NCBI RefSeq assembly: GCF_001273755.1
Contig: NZ_LGYA01000001.1
Span: 4,064,668-4,128,667 of the forward strand
DNA from: Peribacillus butanolivorans
Lineage (GTDB): Bacteria; Bacillota; Bacilli; Bacillales; DSM-1321
Length of the DNA: 64,000 nucleotides
Direction of reading: 5' to 3'
Below the pieces are notes generated by a model. That model made no database searches. It worked only from the letters and a program-made list of their open reading frames with translations, and was not told the DNA's origin. The translations under genes were made by a program, and so were the position numbers. Of the stretch, positions 26,069-35,528 are shown piece after piece; the stretch's first letter is position 1; each line of letters opens with the position of its first letter.

Positions 26069-26087
26069 ATCCTTACCCCCCAAAAAA

Positions 26088-26392
26088 TCAAAAAAGGCAT
26101 ATCGTCTCTTCCTTCATAATCAAATGAAGAAAGAGACGATATGCCTTAAGCTTACCGCGGTACCACTCTTATTGGTTCTTTTGAACCCTGCTTTAAAAAC
26201 CTTGTAACGAAGGTTAATCGTTAAAACAAGAGAATAGATTAAATCTAATCTTTCGCTTTACCACTCCCAGGCAAGTTCAAAGTATTATTGGACTGCGTTA
26301 CACCACCCCGCAGCTCTCTTTACCGAATAATTTGCTTTTACTACTCCTGATCTTTGCGTTTTGAAAATTATATCTGAATATTTTTAATAATA
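26088..26392 (-). promoter_or_regulatory. T-box riboswitch leader
   Basis: The T-box core AAGAGTGGTACCGCGG reads on the minus strand at 26170-26155. The terminator follows, with arms 26131-26147 and 26094-26110 and a T run. Stem I features include the AGAGAGC...GGGTGGTG distal region and GAACTTGCCTGG at the specifier loop (26278-26267). By alignment with GAAC-codon-purine leaders the codon would be UUG (Leu), but UGC (Cys) is also possible. Uncharged tRNA would bind, form the antiterminator and turn the permease on. Confidence 0.9.
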
Positions 26393-26398
26393 TCCAAT

Positions 26399-26427
26399 AC
26401 TATACGGATTCGATGTAAATTTGTCAA
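26399..26427 (-). promoter_or_regulatory. Sigma-A promoter of the T-box leader
   Basis: On the minus strand TTGACA (26427-26422) and TATAGT (26404-26399) are separated by exactly 17 bases. Transcription should start near 26392. From 26430 to 27096 I see no gene and no strong structure. Confidence 0.85.
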
Positions 26428-27096
26428 TAATTTTTTTAGAATAACATTTTAAAAGAAACAAATCTTAGTGAATTGTGGTGAACTAGCTATATAAAATCAG
26501 TAAAATACTATTTAAAATTAAGTATGATTCGTTATCACAGAAACTTTAAGATTTTGTTTGCCCAAAGGATAGTATAAAAGAAGCCTACCAACCTTCTGGG
26601 GAAAACGGGAGATTATTGATTTGCTCATTTGATCACTCTTTTACATATATGCTAATTTAGTATCCTACCTCTGTAGCTTTTAGGCGTTAAAACGTAACAC
26701 TATAGCAGATTAAAAGTATATGGCAAACTGATTTTTGGTTAGATGGTGCCGGATTTACAGATCATCAACTTCCCTAGAAATTAAGCATTTTCACCTAAAT
26801 AATAGGGAGTATATCTGCAGTTTGATTGTCTCCTAAACGTAGTGCTATCCCAATGTGACTCACTTCTCATTTCTTTTTATGAACCTTCTAAAGTTACTTG
26901 CAAATCACCGATTAATTCTATATCAAATCTTAACACCCTATATGAAACTCATAACCCAACAGAAATATTGAAAATCTAACCATATATATCAATATAAACT
27001 TTTGAAATTTTATGAATTTTACAAAAAACATAACTAGTTAAATAGACCTATGTTATCATGAAGTAGAAAATAAAAATTCTACAGGGAGATGATAGA

Positions 27097-27642
27097 ATGA
27101 GCAAATGGTTTATGAGTATCTTAGTAGTATTTATGATTATGGCTACATCATCAGTTTTTGCAGAAGAACAACAAAATTTTGGTTCGTCTGACTTGATATC
27201 GAACGATACAGTAGAAGGTAAAAATTCAGGTGATGACTATTCTTTCTCTGTTGATTTATCAGAAATTAAATTAGCTGAAGGTGAAGTAGCTACTATTCCT
27301 TTAGTTCTAGTTCCTGCCAATTCAAGTAACAACCTTATCCAACCAACAATAGCCTTTCCTGGCCCCGGAGGTGTTCTAAATTTATGGGCCGAAGGAAGTA
27401 AAGTTAGATACAAAATAACTATGTCTATACCAGCAACTGGTTTTACTGGTACTATGCTTATTACAAATCTTACTTCAGGGTTATCCTCTGGGAGAACTTC
27501 AGTTTCAGGGTTTAGCGGGGCTGTTTCATATAAAGCGCTATATAATAATAGATATAGTGCACAATTAACCGGATCAGCAACTTTCCTCGGTAAAGTTGTT
27601 TCTTATACGGTTCCAAATTACATTACTTGGGTTTCTAAATAA
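27097..27642 (+). CDS. Secreted protein of unknown function
   Basis: A 181-residue protein with a classic signal peptide (SKWFMSILVVFMIMATSSVFA, cleavage after VFA at about residue 22). The mature part is rich in Ser, Thr and Gly and looks all-beta, with PTIAFPGPGGVLNLWAEG and later GFTGTMLITNLTSG. No cysteine or anchor is present, so it is probably released. GGGAGATG precedes ATG. It is isolated: about 700 bases of gene-free DNA upstream and a hairpin then an HTH gene downstream. Family not recognised. Confidence 0.7.
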   Translation: MSKWFMSILVVFMIMATSSVFAEEQQNFGSSDLISNDTVEGKNSGDDYSFSVDLSEIKLAEGEVATIPLVLVPANSSNNLIQPTIAFPGPGGVLNLWAEGSKVRYKITMSIPATGFTGTMLITNLTSGLSSGRTSVSGFSGAVSYKALYNNRYSAQLTGSATFLGKVVSYTVPNYITWVSK

Positions 27643-27661
27643 GGGATATTTTTCAAAAAAT

Positions 27662-27693
27662 AAGTAGACAATATATTATTATATTGTCTACTT
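27662..27693 (+). terminator. Hairpin after the secreted protein gene
   Basis: AAGTAGACAATAT pairs perfectly with ATATTGTCTACTT around ATTATT. No long T run follows, so it may be a weak terminator or an mRNA processing structure. Confidence 0.5.
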
Positions 27694-27734
27694 CCATATA
27701 TAATAGAGTTAAAAGTGAAAGAGGGTTATTCAAG

Positions 27735-28142
27735 ATGATTGGTCATGAACCTAAAGAGTTATTAAAAACTCTTCTAAATGATTATAAAATGCCCGCAGCA
27801 TCATTAAGTAAAATTACCGGAATATCTGAACAAGTCATTTTAGATTTTGCAAATGGTCATAATATTCAATCCTCGATAACTCAAACAGAAATGATGGACC
27901 TAATAGATTTAGTGGGCCTTTTAGTCATAGGGATTCCTTCAACCGATGCAAATGAAAGGGTCACCGCTATAACTCAAGCACTGAACAATGAATTTGGTAT
28001 ACCAGTAGAGACGATCTCCTTATTCTCTAATCTTGAGTGTGAAGATATCGAAAAATTCATGAAAGAAAATGATTCTCTTTCAATCGAGAAAAGATACAAA
28101 CTTGCAGTAACAGTCCTTTTTTTGCATTATATATTTAAATGA
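27735..28142 (+). CDS. Small HTH-domain protein
   Basis: A 135-residue soluble protein. The N-terminal third reads PKELLKTLLNDYKMPAASLS followed by KITGISEQVILDFANGHN, a Cro-like helix-turn-helix; the rest is helical. Similar small HTH proteins occur in Bacillus with no assigned role. ATG 27735 follows AGAGGG about 10 bases away; the upstream open frame runs through a hairpin and is not favoured. A repressor role, perhaps for the adjacent secreted protein, is speculation. Confidence 0.6.
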   Translation: MIGHEPKELLKTLLNDYKMPAASLSKITGISEQVILDFANGHNIQSSITQTEMMDLIDLVGLLVIGIPSTDANERVTAITQALNNEFGIPVETISLFSNLECEDIEKFMKENDSLSIEKRYKLAVTVLFLHYIFK

Positions 28143-28268
28143 TTTGTTCTTAACTTTATCCTAATTCTTCCGAAAAGAGGATATACCGCCGAATAGTTAG
28201 GGGCACCCTCTTTTCTTTATTAAAATTAGCAAATCATTAGCTCATTTAGTAAGTATGATGCATGATAC

Positions 28269-28976
28269 TCAGAAACCAGTAAAGCCTCCAAATACATAAT
28301 TTGTTAGGAAAGAAGTCATGTTAGTCATCCAATCAAAAAACAAGAAAACACCCATAACAATCGTGAAATATCCGCCAATTTTAGTGAAGTTATGATTATA
28401 CTTCCTTATCCAGCCTGATTTTCCGATAAAAAATGACATGATAAAGAAAGGTATTGAAAATCCAAGGATATAAGCAATCATATATAATAAGCCTTGTCCC
28501 GTATATAACCCAAGGGTCATTACGGCACCTAATATCGGACCCACACAAGGAGTCCATCCAGCTGCATATCCTATTCCGATCAAAACAGAACCTAGATAGC
28601 CAGATGGACGGCTTTTAAAGGTTATTTTCCTATCCATCATTAAAAATTTCGGCTGAAAAACTCCGACAATGATTAGTCCAAACATAACGATTAAAATGGC
28701 TCCTGCTTGTCTAATAAAATCAATATATTCATAAAACAGTTCATAAAAAAACGATGTCGAAAGCCCTAGCACCACAAAAATGATTGAAAATCCGACCAAA
28801 AAGAAAAAGGTATGAAACAGTGCCTTACGATTTAATTTGTTACTTTCTTCTTTTAACTCACTAACTGTAAAACCTGTAATATAAGATAAAAAAGCAGGAT
28901 ATAAAGGCAAACAACATGGAGATATAAAAGAAAGTATTCCTGCGCTAAATGCTAAAAAGATATTTAAATCTACCAA
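28269..28976 (-). CDS. ccdA: Cytochrome c biogenesis protein CcdA
   Basis: A 235-residue membrane protein with six helices that passes electrons across the membrane to extracytoplasmic thiol-disulfide proteins such as ResA and StoA. The redox cysteines are in SPCCLPLYPAF (helix 1) and GWTPCVGPILGA (helix 4). Length equals B. subtilis CcdA. GGAGGAAA precedes a TTG start by 8 bases. An extra adjacent cysteine next to the helix 1 site is notable. Confidence 0.9.
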   Translation of the reverse strand: MVDLNIFLAFSAGILSFISPCCLPLYPAFLSYITGFTVSELKEESNKLNRKALFHTFFFLVGFSIIFVVLGLSTSFFYELFYEYIDFIRQAGAILIVMFGLIIVGVFQPKFLMMDRKITFKSRPSGYLGSVLIGIGYAAGWTPCVGPILGAVMTLGLYTGQGLLYMIAYILGFSIPFFIMSFFIGKSGWIRKYNHNFTKIGGYFTIVMGVFLFFDWMTNMTSFLTNYVFGGFTGF

Positions 28977-29022
28977 TCTATTTTCCTCCGCTTCTAAATT
29001 TCCCTAATACTCACCTCAAGTA

Positions 29023-29256
29023 TTAAAACTCTGTCCCTAACCATGATGCAACAACCATTAAAACCCCAACGACGACCACAACAACCGGTCCAACAACAAT
29101 TAAGCCAAATAACAAAGATACTATAGCATCAATAAAGGTACGAACTGGTCCTACCTTCTCTTTTTTATTCGCTTGCTCCGTTAATAAGTCTTCAAGATGA
29201 CCGACTTTTTGCTTCAATACCTGCAACTCTTGAATCACTTTTGTGTCTTGATCCAT
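29023..29256 (-). CDS. Small coiled-coil membrane protein
   Basis: A 77-residue protein. Residues 5-30 form a short coiled coil (VIQELQVLKQKVGHLEDLLTE), and about 40-72 is a long hydrophobic stretch rich in valine, probably one or two helices. GGGAGAG precedes ATG 29256. It lies 46 bases upstream of ccdA in the same direction, so it could be co-transcribed. Function unknown. Confidence 0.55.
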   Translation of the reverse strand: MDQDTKVIQELQVLKQKVGHLEDLLTEQANKKEKVGPVRTFIDAIVSLLFGLIVVGPVVVVVVGVLMVVASWLGTEF

Positions 29257-29478
29257 TATTTATTCCACTCTCCCTCATTAACAATAAGTGTTAATTCTAT
29301 CATTTACATCCATTTTCAAAAAGTAAAAGTGACGATTTTCCAAACCTCGAAACCAACTCTATCTGTCTATTTCCATCCATAAAAATAAAATCTATTTTTT
29401 CAAAAACTGTCATCAATGTTACAATAACAAAGTTGAAATTAAACCAATCTATAGAACACGTGAGGTATCATACTTTTT

Positions 29479-30642
29479 ATGAAAGCACTACGATTATTAA
29501 AAAGTTTTAACTTTTTATATTTTGGCCTGCTTGCCATTTTCATTCCGTTTCTCCCAGTCTATCTGGCTGATCAAGGTTTGCGTCCAGCCCAAATCGGATT
29601 CATCATTGGTACAGGAGGTTTTGTCACCCTCATTACCCAGCCTTTATGGGGAATGATCAGCGACAAAACGAGGACTATACGTAAAGTCCTGTTGTTACTT
29701 ATCTTTTTCTCGAGCGTAATCGGATATTTTCTATATGACTCAAGCAGTTATCTTCAACTCATCCTGTTTGCCATGCTGCTTTATTTCTTTCTGATGCCGA
29801 TCGATCCCCTGACGGAAAGCCTCAACTTTACCATTGCGGAGAAATCTGGGATCAGTTACGGTTCCATCCGGACATATGGTGCATTGGGTTATGCGGTCAT
29901 CTCGCTGATCACTGGCTATGTTATGTCATATTTCGGAGCAAACAGCCTGGCCTTCCTTTTTGCCGTCATAGGTTTGATCAGTTTCATTGTCAGCTGGATG
30001 ATGCCTGATGCACCCGTTTCAGGGAAACCTGTCACCTTAAAGAGCCTTAAGCATTTTTTCAGTAATAAAGAGACTCTTCTTTTCTTGTTATTGGTCTTTA
30101 TCTGTGCTGTTCCAGCAAGGATGAATGATACTTTCCTCGGAGTATATATCCGTGAACTTGGAGGAAGTGCCAAGCTTGTGGGCTTAACCTGGTTCTTAGC
30201 AGCAGGAAGTGAAATTGTTGTTTTCGCCTTAAGCTTCTGGTGGCTGCGTAAAGGTAAGGAAATCATTATTATTTCGTTCGCAGCTGCGTTTTTCTTTATT
30301 CGTTACTTCGTCTCTGCCTGGATTACCGATCCACATTTATTAGCTTATTTGCAAGTCATGCAGATATTGACTTTCCCGATCTTCTACTCTGCTGCCATTC
30401 AGTACCTGTATCGGATTGTTCCGGTGGAGTGGCGTGCCACAGGCCAGACCGTACTGGCGCTATTGTTCTTTGGAGTTTCGGGAATCATTGCTTCTTATAT
30501 AGGCGGAGCAATATATGGGGCTTTCGGAGGCAAGACTCTTTACCTGTTCATCTCCTCCATCTCCTTTATAGGAATGGTCTTTGCTTTGGTTCTTTATCGG
30601 ATATATGGCAAGAGGCTCGATACTGCAGAGGAAGCTGTATAA
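29479..30642 (+). CDS. MFS transporter, LacY/nucleoside-symporter-like (YwbF type)
   Basis: A 387-residue carrier with 12 helices. FNFLYFGLLAIFIPFLPVYLADQG at the start, PLWGMISDKTRTIRKVLL in loop 2-3 and YGSIRTYGALGYA are typical of the MFS_1-like (3-phenylpropionate/oligosaccharide) group. The substrate is unknown. G+C looks higher than in neighbours, and codon choice is more GC-rich at third positions, a possible sign of transfer. The ribosome site is weak (GAGG about 15 bases upstream). Confidence 0.75.
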   Translation: MKALRLLKSFNFLYFGLLAIFIPFLPVYLADQGLRPAQIGFIIGTGGFVTLITQPLWGMISDKTRTIRKVLLLLIFFSSVIGYFLYDSSSYLQLILFAMLLYFFLMPIDPLTESLNFTIAEKSGISYGSIRTYGALGYAVISLITGYVMSYFGANSLAFLFAVIGLISFIVSWMMPDAPVSGKPVTLKSLKHFFSNKETLLFLLLVFICAVPARMNDTFLGVYIRELGGSAKLVGLTWFLAAGSEIVVFALSFWWLRKGKEIIIISFAAAFFFIRYFVSAWITDPHLLAYLQVMQILTFPIFYSAAIQYLYRIVPVEWRATGQTVLALLFFGVSGIIASYIGGAIYGAFGGKTLYLFISSISFIGMVFALVLYRIYGKRLDTAEEAV

Positions 30643-30662
30643 TCTGAAAACATAACTGTATA

Positions 30663-30708
30663 AAAAAGAGCATGTTTTGATTAAACTTAATCAAAACATG
30701 CTCTTTTT
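30663..30708. terminator. Long-stem terminator, GCATGTTTTGAT family
   Basis: AAAAAGAGCATGTTTTGATT pairs with AATCAAAACATGCTCTTTTT with almost no loop. It is bidirectional between two convergent genes, and its core recurs at 43104 and 44548. Confidence 0.8.
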
Positions 30709-30716
30709 GCATTCCG

Positions 30717-31019
30717 TTAGCGAAATAAAGGGGCAACCGTTAACATTAGCACAGAGGAGCAAAGCAGTAAAGTAGTTGCCCTGTTTGAGAGTTTTACTTG
30801 TCCGCCATTTTTATAGAACCCCGAAAATTGAAGCCGGTTTTTATAGAGTACATAAAGTAATGGAAAAATTCCCATAGCAACAATCCATCCACCCGTGGTA
30901 TTCTCTACGTTTATACCAAAAATCGCATAGATTGAATTAATGATGAACCCCATTATCATTCCAATAACAAAAATAATGGTGATTATACGAAATAATTCTA
31001 AGATAACTCTTAACATCAT
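30717..31019 (-). CDS. Conserved small membrane protein
   Basis: A 100-residue protein with three predicted helices (about 7-32, 43-58 and 81-98) and a basic loop between the last two. AGGTGA precedes two consecutive ATG codons (31019/31016). No family recognised. It stands alone and is convergent with the MFS gene. Confidence 0.55.
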   Translation of the reverse strand: MMLRVILELFRIITIIFVIGMIMGFIINSIYAIFGINVENTTGGWIVAMGIFPLLYVLYKNRLQFSGFYKNGGQVKLSNRATTLLLCSSVLMLTVAPLFR

Positions 31020-31061
31020 TTCACCTGCCTTCTGCCTACTTTCCCGTTATCCGAAAAAAAA

Positions 31062-31080
31062 AGGCTGCAATCAGCAACCT
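31062..31080 (-). terminator. Terminator of liaFSR
   Basis: On the minus strand AGGTTGC and GCAGCCT form a stem, followed by nine T residues. Confidence 0.75.
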
Positions 31081-31153
31081 TGAAAGAACTTTTACAAGAT
31101 GGGATAATTCCCTAAATATAACAAACTTTCATCTTTTCGTAAATAGACGCTCT

Positions 31154-31787
<634 letters not shown>

Positions 31788-31795
<8 letters not shown>

Positions 31796-32834
31796 CATGA
31801 TCACCTCCAGTATTTAATAATGGGATTTTCACTTCAAGTTGTGTTCCTTTATTCGGAACACTTACCAGCTTCATCGTTCCGCCTAATTCAACAGCCCGTT
31901 CATGCATGTTTTGCAGACCATATGATCCGGTTTTCGACTCCTCGACGTTAAAGCCGATGCCATCATCCGTAATCCGTAAAATGATCAACTCATCACGAAC
32001 GATCAATAGCACTTCAAGCGAGCTCGCTTTTGCATGTCTTAGTGTATTGGAAATCGATTCTTGTAAAATCCGAAACAGATGGTCCTCAATCCCCTTATCC
32101 AGAGTAACGGGCTCCATCTTCCAATTTATATCCATCGTCACTTTTTGGGCCAATTCCTCGAGGAGCTCCTTCATTCCTTCCTGCAATGATTTTCCCTTTA
32201 ACGCAACGGGTCTCAGGTGCAGCAATAAAGCCCTCATCTCGAGCTGAGATTGATGGATCATCTCTTCCACTACCTTGAATTGTTTCATTTCTGTTTTTTC
32301 CATATTAGATTGTGACTCTGTAATGGCCGACATGAACATCGAAGCGGCAAACAATTGCTGGCTCACTGAATCATGCAGTTCCCGCGCCAAACGGTTTCGT
32401 TCCTGTGAAACAATTTCCTGGATCTGTTTCTCCTGATCAATGGCCTTTTCATTCGCCATTTTTTGAGATAATTTTGTCTGCTCATTGATATGCTTTTGGA
32501 TCTGATTCATCCGTTCAACCATTTTAGCCATCTCTTGGACTGGATACATTTCCTGTTGCGAAGGTAAGCGGCCTTGTTCAAGTAAATAAAGCCCTTCATC
32601 CATCCTTTGCAGCTGCCTCTTCCAAAACATCCCTGAAACGACTCCATAGATCAGCCCTACCGTAATGACCAGACTTGGCAGGAATATGACGAAGGGTAAC
32701 CCCATAACCACTTTATCCCACAATAATCTCCAGTCAGATAAAGGAAAAACAAAGAAAACCGCTGCCGGCAAGGCAAGGGATAGGACGAAGGAAACACAAA
32801 GGGCACTCAATATCTGACGTGTCAGTATACTCAT
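31788..32834 (-). CDS. liaS: Sensor histidine kinase LiaS
   Basis: A 348-residue intramembrane-sensing kinase. Two helices (about 8-30 and 48-70) bracket only a short external loop. A HAMP-like linker leads to the HisKA_3 domain with H154 in [14 protein letters not shown], and the ATPase domain has ITDDGIGF and GSYGLQNM. Overlaps liaF by 4 bases (ATGA) and liaR by 8. The set order F-S-R is that of B. subtilis. Confidence 0.88.
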
Positions 32835-33577
32835 ACCCGCTTCACCTCTAAATCCCCAACTAAGATAGAAGTGATGATATGAACCTTTTGATCCGTTTCA
32901 TTGAACCCTTCCGTTTGATAGGAATAGATTTGATTAAATACCCTGGATTCAGGCTTATTATCAAAAATCCGTGCTCTACCTGCAATGACCGAATGATGGA
33001 CTCTGATTTCAATGCCATACGGTACTAGGATTGTGATATTACCAACTATATTTCTGATGGAAATGACAGCGTCGTCTTTCGGTAAAATCGTCCGGCTTAA
33101 ATCAATAACTGTATCACCGACCCCACCCTGAACATTTACCGAATTCCATTCATATACATGTTCGGCCGTTTGTTGATGACCGAACAACCTATTTTGAAAT
33201 AGATAATTGGTTTTCAATAATCGCTCTTTATTGATCCGTTCTTCGTCAAACCCCTCATTGGTTAAAATGGGATTGATCCAATCAGGATTTTTTTTCGATT
33301 GATAATAAAGAAGTAATAGATAAATAAGAATTGCTATTAGGAAAAATCTAAAGACGAACATATTCAGGACAGTAATAATAAGAGTTATTATTCCTATAAA
33401 AAAAAGGATTTTCCCGATTGTCCGTTTTGAAAATTTCCTTCCTAAATAGATAAGTCCAATTGAAAATGCTAGGGAAAATAAGAGACCTCCACCCTTAAAT
33501 GAAATCTCTAAAATAAGCAGGACGATTCCGATGAGAAAGATCCAACCCATATAATCTGTTTTCATTTTGTTCAACAT
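32831..33577 (-). CDS. liaF: LiaF-type membrane inhibitor of LiaRS
   Basis: A 248-residue protein with four closely spaced N-terminal helices (about 10-100) and a cytoplasmic beta domain. That domain has GDTVIDLSRTILPKDDAVISIRNIVGNITILVPYGIEI, the LiaF/YvqF C-terminal signature. Known LiaF keeps LiaS inactive without stress. ATG 33577 follows GAGGAGGCG with 7-base spacing; the longer frame to 33622 runs into a terminator stem. Confidence 0.85.
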   Translation of the reverse strand: MLNKMKTDYMGWIFLIGIVLLILEISFKGGGLLFSLAFSIGLIYLGRKFSKRTIGKILFFIGIITLIITVLNMFVFRFFLIAILIYLLLLYYQSKKNPDWINPILTNEGFDEERINKERLLKTNYLFQNRLFGHQQTAEHVYEWNSVNVQGGVGDTVIDLSRTILPKDDAVISIRNIVGNITILVPYGIEIRVHHSVIAGRARIFDNKPESRVFNQIYSYQTEGFNETDQKVHIITSILVGDLEVKRV

Positions 33578-33607
33578 CGGTTCGCCTCCTCTGTAAGTTA
33601 TCATGAT

Positions 33608-33645
33608 ATTCTTAAAAGGCACAGGAACCCGTGCCTTTTAAGAAT
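33608..33645 (-). terminator. Terminator between liaH and liaF
   Basis: ATTCTTAAAAGGCAC (33608-33622) pairs perfectly with GTGCCTTTTAAGAAT (33631-33645). The T tract on the minus strand after the stem is short, so partial readthrough into liaFSR is likely. Confidence 0.7.
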
Positions 33646-33738
33646 ACCATGAATTTATCACGTTATAACAGACTGTTTTCCCCCACCTTCGATTCCAAGT
33701 AGTTGGGGGATAACAGCAAAGCTTTAATAAGAAATCGA

Positions 33739-34374
33739 CTATGCTTCTTTCTGTTCCATTTCCTTTTCAAGCTGGACAATCCTGGCATCGATAGTATGTC
33801 GATTATAATCTGAATGGACTTGATTCTCAATACGATCGATATATTGCTCCATTTCACCAAACATCGCTATCGGTTTGGCATCGGAGCTACCAGCATTTAA
33901 AACCCGATTGATCCGGTGGTTTGCCCGGGCAATATTCTCCCTGCCCATCAGTTCCATTCTCTTAAGATGCATATCCTTGAGCTTATGCTTCATTTCTTCA
34001 TATTTCCGCTCCAGTTCATCTAACTGAACTTCTGCACTTTTTTGCGCTTCCTTCAAACTTAGCGCCCGATCTTCATAGTGCAGGTTTTCCTTTAAGGCGA
34101 ATTCCATTAAATCAATTTCTCCAGCCTGCTTAGCAATTTCAGCCTGATGTTTACGCTTTTCAGCTAGATTTTGCGCTTGACTATATTCACGAGTGAACTC
34201 TTCTTTCAGTAGATATTGACGTTCAACCAGCTTTCCGACCTTCTCTGCCTCCTGCTCACATTGACGCAGATATTGATTTAACATTCCAATTGGATTTTTT
34301 TGCTCCTTTTTATCCAACAAGTCGTGAAAATCCGCTGAAATCGTTTGTTTCATTCTTGAAAATAGATTACTCAT
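33739..34374 (-). CDS. liaH: PspA/IM30-family membrane stress protein LiaH
   Basis: A 211-residue, almost entirely helical coiled-coil protein. The N-terminus SNLFSRMKQTISADFHDLLDKKEQKNPIGMLNQYL is the PspA amphipathic and first helix, and YEEMKHKLKDMHLKRMELMGRENIARANHRIN is in the hairpin. Such proteins form rings on the inner face of the membrane under envelope stress. It follows liaI by 19 bases, the conserved liaIH pair. AAGGGATGG precedes ATG. Confidence 0.88.
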   Translation of the reverse strand: MSNLFSRMKQTISADFHDLLDKKEQKNPIGMLNQYLRQCEQEAEKVGKLVERQYLLKEEFTREYSQAQNLAEKRKHQAEIAKQAGEIDLMEFALKENLHYEDRALSLKEAQKSAEVQLDELERKYEEMKHKLKDMHLKRMELMGRENIARANHRINRVLNAGSSDAKPIAMFGEMEQYIDRIENQVHSDYNRHTIDARIVQLEKEMEQKEA

Positions 34375-34393
34375 TCCAATTCCATCCCTTCTC

Positions 34394-34738
34394 CTAGTTT
34401 TTATTTAACTCTTTCCACTCTCTTTCAAAATTCGAGAATGGGTCTGTTTCCTTCGATACAATTTCATCATTTTCATTCCATTTTTTATAGACGAGGTAAA
34501 GAACGTAAGCTGCTACCAGTCCTAATATCGCTGGGATATGAGAAACAGCAACTATTAGCACGATAAGGGAGATTGATCCCCAGGCAATTTTGGCTCCTGT
34601 CGATTCGGACTTCATGAACTGTTTGAATCCAAAATATAGAATAGCCAAGCAAATCGCCAAGCTGATTAATGGACCCACATTCGCTAGCAAGATAAATAAT
34701 GCGATCAGCCCTACAATAAATAAACCAAATTTCTTCAT
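34394..34738 (-). CDS. liaI: LiaI-like membrane anchor
   Basis: A 114-residue protein with three or four hydrophobic segments (about 5-20, 24-40, 50-68, 70-84) and a charged tail ending FSNFEREWKELNKN. In B. subtilis LiaI anchors LiaH at the membrane. AAAGGAGG precedes ATG 34738. It is the first gene of the module. A liaG gene, present in B. subtilis between liaH and liaF, is missing here. Confidence 0.75.
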   Translation of the reverse strand: MKKFGLFIVGLIALFILLANVGPLISLAICLAILYFGFKQFMKSESTGAKIAWGSISLIVLIVAVSHIPAILGLVAAYVLYLVYKKWNENDEIVSKETDPFSNFEREWKELNKN

Positions 34739-34862
34739 TGTTTTCGTCCTCCTTTCCTTGTTTCTATCTTATCTAGTTTTGCAAGTTCGTATAATGAGCC
34801 TTAGCTATATTTTTAAATAAGACTTAAGGCGTAGTAGTACTAAGCCCCACACTAACGAGGGC

Positions 34863-35350
34863 GTTTTGTTCCTGAATTTGAGAGGTTTACTCGTGAGTTT
34901 GGCGTTTTACTCGTGAATTTGAGAGGTTTACTCGTGAATTTGGCTGCTTTACTCGTGAGTTTGGCTGCTTTACTCGTGAGTTTGGGCGCTTTACTCGTGA
35001 GTTTGGCGTTTTACTCGTGTTTGGCGTTTTACTCGTGAATTTGGCTGATTTACTCGTGAGTTTGGCTGCTTTACTCGTGAGTTTGGCTGCTTTACTCGTG
35101 AGTTTGGCGTTTTACTCGTGAGTTTGGACGTTTTACTCGTGAGTTTGGCGTTTTACTCGTGAGTTTGGCGTTTTACTCGTGAGTTTGGGCGCTTTACTCG
35201 TGAGTTTGGCGTTTTACTCGTGAGTTTGGCTGCTTTACTCGTGAGTTTGGTCGTTTTACTCGTGAGTTTGGCTGCTTTACTCGTGTTTGGCGTTTTACTC
35301 GTGAATTTGGCTGCTTTACTCGTGAGTTTGGAGTATTACTCGTGAGTTCA
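34863..35350. repeat. Tandem array of about 23 units, core TTTACTCGTGAGTTTGG
   Basis: The word ACTCGTG occurs 23 times between 34886 and 35350, mostly every 20-22 bases (17 where GTGTTTGG replaces GTGAGTTTGG). Spacers vary: GCG, GCTGC, GGCGC, GACG. The unit length is not a constant multiple of three and no frame stays open, so it is not coding. The core ACTC-GT-GAGT is a small dyad. It lies between the liaI upstream region and the convergent 3' end of a tetR gene. Confidence 0.9.
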
Positions 35351-35439
35351 GCTGGTTTTAGTTATAAGAAGTTTCCGATAAGAGGTGTGTAGTGGGAAAG
35401 CCTTTAAAGTAGCTGTAAAACCTTGGTTAAATAAAATAA

Positions 35440-35469
35440 AATCTTCCGACTGTATAAAACCGGAAGATT
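35440..35469 (-). terminator. Terminator of the TetR gene
   Basis: AATCTTCCG (35440-35448) pairs with CGGAAGATT (35461-35469); minus-strand T-rich tail TTATTTTATTT. Confidence 0.75.
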
Positions 35470-35528
35470 ACTTGACATGCATGCTTTTAGTAAAATATAT
35501 ATTCATTGCTTATTGTCTAAAAATAAAG

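Noticed and set aside
34863..35350. CRISPR array
   Set aside because: Units are only about 20 bases with conserved cores and 3-5 variable bases; there are no 25-40 base unique spacers and no cas genes.
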